A stretch of 15,092 bases of DNA from JAAYZQ01 sp034428935 (lineage in GTDB: Bacteria; Chloroflexota; Anaerolineae; JAAYZQ01): positions 1 to 15,092 of the forward strand of contig DAOUHB010000153.1 of the NCBI GenBank assembly GCA_034428935.1, given 5' to 3'. Below the pieces are notes generated by a model. The model worked only from the letters and a program-made list of their open reading frames with translations, did not search any database and was not told where the DNA came from. Shown one piece after another: positions 1 to 5,279 of the stretch. A program made the translations under genes and the position numbers. Positions within the stretch are counted from its first letter, which is position 1, and every line of letters begins with the position of its first letter.

Positions 1-240
1 GCCATAGCACCGAGTTCTGCCCGTCCCTCCAGGCGGTGATAGATCCGCCACTTGCGGTCCACAGCCTCGAAATAGGGTGTCGACAGGGCCGACGTCTCGG
101 ATGTTCCCAGCAGAAGGTAGCCGCCCGGCTTAAGGGCATAGGCGAAAACGGCCATGACCGCTCGCCGCAGTTCGGGCTCGAGATAGATCAAGAAGTTGCG
201 ACAACTGACCAGGTCGATACGGGAGAAGGGCGGGTCCTTG
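1..240 (-). pseudogene. CheR-type chemotaxis methyltransferase, 5'-truncated fragment running off the window
   Basis: Read on the minus strand, this encodes the C-terminal part of a CheR SAM-dependent methyltransferase domain, which methylates glutamates of chemoreceptors. It begins with KDPPFSRIDLVSCRNFLIYL, continues with ELRRAVMAVFAYALKPGGYL and LLGTSETSAL, then YFEAVDRKWRIYHR, and runs open through base 1. These are the classic CheR DPPFSRxDLxxCRN and LKPGGxLxLGxSE motifs. Upstream of the KDPPF codons (about base 240) the reading frame stays open to an ATG at 258-260, but the residues there (MARSGGS) no longer resemble CheR. About the first half of the domain, including the SAM-binding glycine motif, is therefore missing. 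Many relatives are CheB-CheR-PAS chimeras; whether such domains follow cannot be seen. I read it as a broken gene, sure of the family and less sure that it is non-functional. Confidence 0.75.
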
Positions 241-313
241 CTCCCGCCAGATCTGGCCATCTGGCGGTTTTGGCCTCCCCTGGCCCTGCACCGTCCTGAC
301 ACTTGCGCCCCTT

Positions 314-390
314 GGCGCTGCCCTCCTGACGTTGTCGCGCACACTTGCCCGGGGCAGCGCCAGGGGGACAAGCGCGGGCAAGTATGCGCG
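314..390. repeat. Strong hairpin with interleaved second inverted repeat
   Basis: Bases 336-351 and 375-390 form a 16-base inverted repeat with one mismatch, which becomes a G-U wobble in a minus-strand transcript. The 23-base loop contains 352-361 (GGGCAGCGCC), the exact reverse complement of 314-323 upstream. The arms therefore lie in the order A-B-A'-B', the topology of an RNA pseudoknot. It sits between the CheR remnant and the cold-shock promoter and overlaps no recognised gene. It could be a structured RNA, a REP-like element or a mobile-element end. No function is assigned. Confidence 0.6.
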
Positions 391-444
391 CAGTGCAGGT
401 GTGGTCCGGCCGCAATCCTACTTTTGCCGCGTCTGTACAGCAAT

Positions 445-473
445 TTGACAAAATTGGGCGGAGGTGCTACAAT
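445..473 (+). promoter_or_regulatory. Sigma-70-type promoter of the cold-shock operon
   Basis: TTGACA at 445-450 and TACAAT at 468-473 are separated by 17 bases, close to the ideal housekeeping promoter. Transcription should start near 480, giving a leader of about 128 bases before the cold-shock start codon at 608. Confidence 0.8.
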
Positions 474-519
474 TGCTGGCGTAGGATGAAGTAATGTTCT
501 GGTTTCGTCAAAGAAGATG

Positions 520-558
520 AGCACCCAGACTCTTACCAGTCTGGGTGCTTTTTCTTTA
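520..558 (+). terminator. Intrinsic terminator in the leader of the cold-shock gene
   Basis: A perfect 12-bp stem (520-531 with 538-549, six-base loop) is followed by a run of nine T with one C (TTTTTCTTT). It lies about 40 bases after the predicted start site and 50 bases before the cold-shock ATG. No ORF precedes it and no second promoter is obvious after it. It either attenuates the operon or ends a short RNA of about 75 bases. Confidence 0.8.
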
Positions 559-607
559 TTAAGGCCGGCTGTGCTTCCTTCCTAACAAATGCTCGAAAAG
601 AGGTAAA

Positions 608-823
608 ATGTCTGAAAGAACAACAGGAACCGTCAAATGGTTCAACGGAGACAAGGGCTATGGCTTTATCGCGCGGGAGTCAGGCCCCGACGTGTTTGTC
701 CATCACTCCGCCATCCGCGGCGAAGGCTTCAAAAACCTGGAAGAGGGACAGAGCGTCGAGTTCAGCGTCGAGCAGGGCCCCAAGGGCCTGCAAGCAGCTG
801 ACGTAGCCGTGCTCGGCTGGTAG
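608..823 (+). CDS. csp: Cold-shock domain protein (CspA family)
   Basis: A 71-residue protein, the standard size of single-domain CspA-family RNA chaperones, which bind and melt single-stranded RNA in the cytoplasm. The nucleic-acid-binding motifs are visible: TVKWFNGDKGYGFI near residues 8-21 (RNP1 KGYGFI) and DVFVHHSAI near 28-36 (RNP2). The acidic EGQSVEF and the closing GLQAADV are also typical. The ATG is preceded by AGAGGT at good spacing. It is followed after eight bases by an RRM protein gene on the same transcript. The leader with its terminator suggests control after initiation. I am sure of the family; the physiological trigger (cold, growth phase) is not shown by sequence. Confidence 0.95.
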   Translation: MSERTTGTVKWFNGDKGYGFIARESGPDVFVHHSAIRGEGFKNLEEGQSVEFSVEQGPKGLQAADVAVLGW

Positions 824-831
824 GAGAAACC

Positions 832-1128
832 ATGACACAAAAACTGTACGTTGGCAATCTGAGCTACGACACCACGGAAGACTCGCTGCGCACTCTATTC
901 GCCGAATATGGCGAGATCGAATCGGTCAACGTGATCACGGACCGCGGGACAGGCCGGCCCAAGGGCTTTGCTTTTGTCGAGATGGCCACGGATGAGGCTG
1001 CCCAGGCGGCCATCAGCGCCTTGAACGGCAAGTCCGTGGACGACCGCGAGATCAAGGTCGACAGGGCCAAGCCCCAGGGCGAACGCGACCGGAGTGGCGA
1101 CCGCCCCCGGGGCGGACGCCGCTGGTAG
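832..1128 (+). CDS. Small RRM-type RNA-binding protein
   Basis: A 98-residue protein with one RNA recognition motif filling residues 4 to about 75. RNP2 is KLYVGNL near 4-10 and RNP1 is KGFAFVEM near 44-51, with the usual conserved pattern around LFAEYGEIESVNVITDR. The last 25 residues are a charged Arg/Gly/Asp tail (GERDRSGDRPRGGRRW), like those of the small glycine-rich RNA-binding proteins of cyanobacteria and other bacteria. AGGAG lies just before the ATG and overlaps the stop region of the cold-shock gene, so the two are almost certainly co-transcribed and probably translationally coupled. Likely role: RNA binding or chaperoning; targets are unknown. Confidence 0.93.
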   Translation: MTQKLYVGNLSYDTTEDSLRTLFAEYGEIESVNVITDRGTGRPKGFAFVEMATDEAAQAAISALNGKSVDDREIKVDRAKPQGERDRSGDRPRGGRRW

Positions 1129-1195
1129 AACTCGCGTTTACGCGGCTTGCCGGCCAGAGTGGGCCGGCGACACTGGAGCGCTAACGCACATCTTG

Positions 1196-1236
1196 CAGCG
1201 CGGACCAGACTCGTGTCTGGTCCGCGCTGTTCATTT
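1196..1236 (+). terminator. Terminator of the csp-RRM operon
   Basis: A perfect 15-bp stem (1196-1210 with 1215-1229) closed by the tetraloop TCGT is followed by TTCATTT. A smaller hairpin (1149-1155 with 1162-1168, GCCGGCC/GGCCGGC) precedes it. It lies 67 bases after the RRM stop codon. The T tract is interrupted, so termination may be incomplete or bidirectional. Confidence 0.75.
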
Positions 1237-1335
1237 CCGTTGACAAACATCGACCGGTCGGCCCTGAATTCCTCAGCCGCTGGCAGAGCCCGCTGTGGCC
1301 GCTCCCGGCGCCTCGCTGACCAGGTTGTGCTCCAT

Positions 1336-1365
1336 TTGACAACTGGCCTGACGGGGTGCTATACT
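1336..1365 (+). promoter_or_regulatory. Sigma-70-type promoter in front of the PAS-GAF pseudogene
   Basis: TTGACA at 1336-1341 and TATACT at 1360-1365 are spaced by 18 bases, predicting a start near 1372 and a short leader to the ATG at 1409, which is preceded by GGGAGG. The promoter and ribosome site look intact although the gene behind them is broken. Confidence 0.7.
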
Positions 1366-1408
1366 GCCACCTGGAACGGTACCGGATTCACCGCGTTGGG
1401 AGGTTTGG

Positions 1409-2190
1409 ATGCTGAATACCCCGGAGGAAACTCTTCGCGTCCTGAGCGAATAGGCGAACATCCTGGATCTGGTGCATGACGCCATCATCCTGCGCGACAG
1501 GCAGGGTGTGATCGTCTTCTGGAACCGCGGTGCCGAGAAGCTCTTTGGCTGGACGAGCGACGAGGCCCTGGGCAAACAGGCCAACACGCTGCTGCACACC
1601 CAGTTCCCACAACCATTGGAGGCGATCGAATCCGAGGTTTTGCGAGCCGGCCACTGGGAAGGTGAGCTCATCCGCATCCACCGCGACGGCACGCCCCTGG
1701 TGGTCATCAGCCGCTGGGACCTGTGGCGCGACGACGACACTTCCCCGATCATTGTGGAGATTAGCATCGACGTCACCGAGCGCAAGCAGGTCGAACGTTC
1801 GCAGCGACTGCTGGCCGAGGCGGGGCCGGTGCTGGCCGCCTCGCTCGACGCGACCAGCCGGTTGGCCACTATCGCCCAGGTGGTGGTGCCGCTGTTGGCC
1901 GACTGGTGCGTGGTGCATATCACCGACGAAGGTCAGACAATCCAGCCCGTCGCCGTGGCGCACGCTGACCCACAAAAGCAGGCACAGGCCAACGATCTCC
2001 TACGGCGGCATCCCCCCGACCCGGACGTGCCGCCTGGGGCAGCTCACGTGCTACGCACCGGCAAGGCGGAACTCTACGCGGAAGCATCGGAGGAGCTGCT
2101 TGCCGCCATCGCCCGGGACGCCGAACAGATCGAGCTCGTGCGGTCGCTGGGAATCAAGTCGGCGATGATCGTGCCACTCGTGACGCGGGG
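1409..2190 (+). pseudogene. PAS-GAF sensor protein, broken by an amber codon and a lost 3' end
   Basis: From the ATG at 1409, preceded by GGGAGG, the frame reads MLNTPEETLRVLSE and then meets an in-frame TAG at 1451-1453. It resumes with ANILDLVHDAIILRDRQG and stays open. A PAS domain follows (IVFWNRGAEKLFGW; EGELIRIHRDGTPL; the PAC-like VEISIDVTERKQ), then a linker helix (QRLLAEAGPVLAASLD) and the first two thirds of a GAF domain (VVPLLADWCVVHI to LGIKSAMIVPLVTRG). GAF homology stops at about 2190, where the sequence becomes a reversed, unrelated small gene. Such proteins are sensory histidine kinases, cyclases or phosphatases; the output domain is lost. A restart at the ATG at 1472 could still give a PAS fragment. 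The family call is firm. The amber codon could be a sequencing error, the truncation less so. Confidence 0.85.
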
Positions 2191-2436
2191 CCTCTCTATT
2201 TCTTGCGCTTTTCTACTTGCCTCTATTCTGTCAGCCTCATCCTGCTTGTCCCTTAGCCATCTGACTTGTTCTTCCCGCTGCTCCTGTACCTGGCTTGACT
2301 CTTGTTCTCGCCTGCCCCGCTCCCTCTTGATCCTGTCCATCCTGAGCGACAGGAAGTGCTGCAAGAAAGCGCCGATGATGCTTCCGACCAGGGCTATTCC
2401 TGCTCCGATGAGGACGGCAATGATCTCGCTTGTCAT
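2190..2436 (-). pseudogene. Small membrane-anchored coiled-coil protein, 3' end lost
   Basis: The ATG at 2434-2436 is preceded by AGGAGAGGAG, a strong ribosome site. The protein starts with one hydrophobic helix (SEIIAVLIGAGIALVGSIIG, residues 3-22) and continues with a long charged, Gln/Glu/Arg-rich stretch (about residues 33-80) that should form a coiled coil. After residue 82 (QEIERP) the frame runs on for 38 codons through the antisense of the truncated GAF domain and stops at 2074. Those residues are low-complexity read-through, so the real C-terminus is missing. The type (one N-terminal helix and a cytoplasmic coil) is common among uncharacterised small proteins; no function can be given. 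Confidence 0.6.
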
Positions 2437-2464
2437 CTTGCGCTCCTCTCCTATCTGTGAGCCA

Positions 2465-2713
2465 TTACTGGGCTTGGGCGAGTTGCTCGTCGGTCACCTT
2501 GGTCTCTACTGCCCCTGCAGGACGTGAACGACTCTGTTTTTCGATGACTTCTTGTGGCAGACCGTCTATGCCGGTCTGGTCCCTGCTTCGCTGCCAGGCG
2601 TTTTCCCAGCACACTCTCATTATACCACTGATATCCAGCTCCGGCAATGCTTTACGGGGTGGGGTTGTGTGCAATGGATACTCGTCACCGGACGGCTCAG
2701 GCAATCCGACCAT
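2465..2713 (-). CDS. Hypothetical 82-residue protein
   Basis: An open frame starting inside the last codons of the exporter permease (17-base overlap) and ending 28 bases before the next minus-strand gene, so the spacing fits an operon. The product is soluble and rather polar (for example GIDGLPQEVIEKQ in the second half), with no motif or membrane segment I recognise. No Shine-Dalgarno sequence is visible, so expression would depend on coupling to the permease. A later start at Met32 is possible. It may be real or a chance frame. Confidence 0.3.
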   Translation of the reverse strand: MVGLPEPSGDEYPLHTTPPRKALPELDISGIMRVCWENAWQRSRDQTGIDGLPQEVIEKQSRSRPAGAVETKVTDEQLAQAQ

Positions 2714-4337
2714 AGATTCTGACAGCCAGGCGCCAGAAACCGTTGGTGCAAGCCAGGCTAAAAAGTAGCGCTATCCCGATGCCAACCCACGTGGGCCAGT
2801 GTTGGTGGGCGAACAATGCCGCAACACCAAAAGGAACGGCAGTACACAGCAGCCCCAGGATAAAGGCCAATTGGCTGGCATCGGGCACCTGGTCAGCGAG
2901 CAACTTGTCGCTGTGACACTGCTGCAGCACGGCGAAAACAGCCGTGCAGGCTACGCTCGAGACGGCCGTGGGAACGAGCCACATCGCTGGGGGGAAGCCG
3001 CGACCGGCAAGAATACTGCCGGCGCCCAGTCCCAGCCACGTCACGAACACGGCTGCCGCTACCGGCCAGGCCATCTCTGCCAAGAAAAGCTGCCCACTTG
3101 GCAGAGGTAGTTGTTGCCACAACCACCATCGAGTGAGGTCTGACTTGAGACGGAATGTCGCTTGCTGCCCTACAAGCAGTATCCAGAATGTCGCCAATGC
3201 CACACGCGATCCCCACTCGGGGGCCAACGCGGCGCCCGAGCTAACACTCAGCAGGAACAGCCACGGCCCAAGCGCTCCCAAGGTGAAGACGCGGGTCGAT
3301 TGCACCACGTCTTTCCACGTCACAGCACCCACGCCTGGCCCCATCGGCCAACGGGTCGGGGCATGTCCCGGTCCAAGCCGGTCCTGCCGGGCCAGCTCGT
3401 ACGCAAAGCCAATCGCCCCACCGCGGCGAGCCTGCTGCTGTGCGGCCAGCCTGCTTGTCTCCTGCGCGGCGCGGCTGAGATTGAGCCGATTCGCTGCGAG
3501 CGCAAGAGCACACACACCAGACGCAGCCAGCACGACGGCGGCAAGCATGGCCGGCAGCCAGGCTGCCTGGCCAAAGGCCGCCCACAGCGGGACAAGGAAC
3601 GGCCATAGCAGCGTTTGACCGATCTCGCTCACCCTGCTGTCCCCGCCGCTCCACAGGAGGCCCATCCCCAAGAGCAGCGCGGCGAGCGGCGCCGCCCAGC
3701 GCCAGGCCCGGCGGTCTCGGTCACCCTGCAAGCGATGCGCGCCCACCGCCCAGGCCAGAGCCAACATGGCTGTCTGCCACGGGATCACGAGACTCAGGCC
3801 ACGCAGCCCAGCGAGGGCGTATCGGAGCAGATCGCTCATCTCCAGCTCGCCACGAATCGCAAGTCCTACCACCCCGGATTCCAGCACCAGCACAACCAGC
3901 CCCCCCGGCAGCGCAACCTCAAGCCACCTGGCGGCAAACCAGGCCAGGGCGATCAGTTGCCGACTAGCGGGCGTCTGGCACAGCAGAAGCGCATCTTCAG
4001 GTGAGAACACAAATGGGCTGCGACGGGATGACTGATACAACTCCCAAAGGGCCCAGCCGGACAGCCCGATCGTGACCAGGATCACCGCTCCCGCGTCGGG
4101 AGACGTGGGAGCGAGGGATTGGAGCAACCTGGAGGTCCAGTTGGCCAACAGGGCCAGCATGGCGAACGCCCAGGCTGCCATAAAGAGCAGGAGGTAGGCC
4201 AGGTAGAACCAGCGGGCTCGCGACCACTCGCCGAACCCAAAGCCAAAGAGCTGTAGCCAGGGCTCATAGCGGGCCAGCCATTGGCGTGACCAGACGAGCC
4301 GGATGGCACGCCACTCAGTCACACGTGAGAATGCCAC
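2697..4337 (-). CDS. ABC-2 type exporter permease, multi-spanning membrane protein
   Basis: A 546-residue integral membrane protein with about 12 or 13 hydrophobic segments in two halves (roughly residues 44-66, 84-101, 142-160, 178-200, 212-230, 242-282; then 350-370, 378-394, 420-442, 451-470, 489-531), joined by a polar loop at 285-345 (NLSRAAQETSRLAAQQQARR). The motif FSPEDALLLCQTPASR at 111-126 resembles the FSPED-LLLxxPVSR signature of large bacterial ABC exporter permeases. Its start overlaps the end of the ATPase gene by 23 bases, the usual tight coupling of an ABC pair. Substrate unknown. The gene looks intact, but its ATPase partner here is truncated, so the transporter is probably dead unless another ATPase serves it. 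Confidence 0.82.
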   Translation of the reverse strand: MAFSRVTEWRAIRLVWSRQWLARYEPWLQLFGFGFGEWSRARWFYLAYLLLFMAAWAFAMLALLANWTSRLLQSLAPTSPDAGAVILVTIGLSGWALWELYQSSRRSPFVFSPEDALLLCQTPASRQLIALAWFAARWLEVALPGGLVVLVLESGVVGLAIRGELEMSDLLRYALAGLRGLSLVIPWQTAMLALAWAVGAHRLQGDRDRRAWRWAAPLAALLLGMGLLWSGGDSRVSEIGQTLLWPFLVPLWAAFGQAAWLPAMLAAVVLAASGVCALALAANRLNLSRAAQETSRLAAQQQARRGGAIGFAYELARQDRLGPGHAPTRWPMGPGVGAVTWKDVVQSTRVFTLGALGPWLFLLSVSSGAALAPEWGSRVALATFWILLVGQQATFRLKSDLTRWWLWQQLPLPSGQLFLAEMAWPVAAAVFVTWLGLGAGSILAGRGFPPAMWLVPTAVSSVACTAVFAVLQQCHSDKLLADQVPDASQLAFILGLLCTAVPFGVAALFAHQHWPTWVGIGIALLFSLACTNGFWRLAVRIYGRIA

Positions 4338-4712
4338 GTTGTATCGTCCACGTTCTGTGCGCGAGGCCGCGGACCAACTCGGGCGCGTGCGTGGTCAGCA
4401 GAATGGCTGCCCCTTGCGCCCGGAGCTCGGCGAGCTTCTGGCGCAAGATGTCAGTGCTTCGAGTATCCAGGGCAGACTGCGGCTCGTCGAGCAAGAGGAC
4501 GTGGAATGGGCGAATCAGGGCCAGGAGCAGCCCGAGCTTGAGCCTCATTCCGCGGGACAGGGCATGGGGGTACAATTGGCGAGCTTCCCACAGGCCAAAC
4601 TCCTGTAACAGCACCTCGGCCCGCTGCGCGAACCCGGCTTCGGCCCGGTGGGCAAGGGCAATGAACTGCAGGTGCTCCCACACGGTAAGCTCGGCGTAGA
4701 AACGGGGGACGT
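4315..4712 (-). pseudogene. ABC transporter ATP-binding protein, N-terminal half missing
   Basis: Recognisable sequence starts at about 4710 with VPRFYAELTVWEHLQFIA and runs to the stop at 4315. Visible ABC motifs are the signature ALSRGMRLKLGLLLAL, Walker B with catalytic Glu (HVLLLDEP), the D-loop SALD, and the switch His in ILLTTHAPELV. Walker A and the Q-loop, which must lie before VPRFYAELTV, are absent. Upstream codons (back to an ATG at 4818) are unrelated and run through hairpin sequence. The remaining 130 residues cannot bind ATP as a normal ABC protein. It overlaps the downstream permease by 23 bases. The deletion junction lies near 4712, about 20 bases from a terminator-like hairpin that follows a metG tail. 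Confidence 0.85.
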
Positions 4713-4732
4713 GCCGCCGGCACCAAGGTAAA

Positions 4733-4758
4733 GAGCCGGAGCACGCGCGCCCCGGCTC
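4733..4758 (-). terminator. Hairpin resembling the terminator after metG
   Basis: GAGCCGG (4733-4739) pairs with CCGGCTC (4752-4758) and is followed on the plus strand by CTGATTTCC. The same layout (GAGCCGG stem, then CTGATTTCC) occurs at 14109-14142 beside the larger metG pseudogene, so this looks like a second copy of a metG terminator. The T tract is poor on either strand. Confidence 0.5.
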
Positions 4759-4770
4759 CCTGATTTCCCA

Positions 4771-4865
4771 AACTGATACCAAAATGGAACCCGCATCCCG
4801 GTGCGTTGCACCTGCCATTGGTGCGACGCACCTGGTGTAGAATTCACCTTGGCTTTGGTTTAGCT
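4771..4865. repeat. Palindromic insert of about 95 bases between metG tail and hairpin
   Basis: The core is an inverted repeat: GGTGCGTTGCACC (4800-4812) and GGTGCGACGCACC (4820-4832), 13-base arms with one mismatch. It is bracketed by a second inverted pair, ACCAAA (4778-4783) and TTTGGT (4854-4859). At the other metG tail the equivalent spacer is only 27 bases and lacks this block; both copies share CTGATTTCC on one side and CCCCG..C.CGGCTATCCCGCCAG on the other. It therefore looks like a small foldback (MITE-like) insertion, although a local duplication or an operator is possible. Confidence 0.5.
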
Positions 4866-4877
4866 CCCCGATCCCGG

Positions 4878-4910
4878 CTATCCCGCCAGTCGCACGTACT
4901 CGTCTTCACG
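4878..4910 (-). pseudogene. metG: C-terminal remnant of methionyl-tRNA synthetase
   Basis: Ten codons and a stop read REDEYVRLAG on the minus strand, preceded in frame by another stop (4911-4913). They match the end of the larger metG pseudogene (IEEEYSRLAG, stop at 14161). The flanking bases CGGCTATCCCGCCAG are identical in both places. Too short for a family call alone; the call rests on this nucleotide match. Confidence 0.55.
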
Positions 4911-4913
4911 CTA

Positions 4914-5279
4914 TTTGCTCCCATGATAACGCAAGGGGCAGCCATGCGCATCGCCATACCAGATATAACTTGTCGTCACCTGACTGAATTGCCTATCCAC
5001 CAAGTGGTGGATGCCATGCTCCGCTTTCGGTTCCATCATTGGGGGTGCCGCGCGGCTGACTCTCGACTACCGCTTTGGCTCTCGGGACCCACTTCCATCA
5101 GGCTCGCCGACGGGACACTATTCTACACGCTTGTCGGCCAGGTGAAAAAAACTGCAACTGTCTTTGTCTCTCCGGGACTGTTGACTCGACTCTTGCAGTG
5201 GCCCGTAAGGGCAAACGGCGCGAGCATAGTACAGGTGCGCCCGGGCGTCAATTCCTGGGGGTCGCTGTTGCCACCCGCT
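4914..5279. other. No recognisable gene (about 370 bases)
   Basis: A plus-strand frame from an ATG at 4944, preceded by AGGGG, is open and runs into the antisense of the activator gene, but its product resembles nothing I know and it has no domain-like pattern. A perfect 7-bp hairpin (ATCCACC 4995-5001 with GGTGGAT 5006-5012) is present. I see no convincing intrinsic terminator for the methyl-transfer operon that ends at 5280. Confidence 0.4.

Noticed and set aside
1149..1168. GCCGGCC/GGCCGGC hairpin as the main operon terminator
   Set aside because: It is only 7 bp with no T tract; the 15-bp hairpin at 1196-1229 is a better candidate.
1451..1453. In-frame TAG read as pyrrolysine, given the corrinoid methyl-transfer genes nearby
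   Set aside because: The TAG is in the N-terminal linker of a PAS-GAF sensor, not in a methylamine methyltransferase, and no pyl genes or MttB/MtmB/MtbB homologues are in the window.
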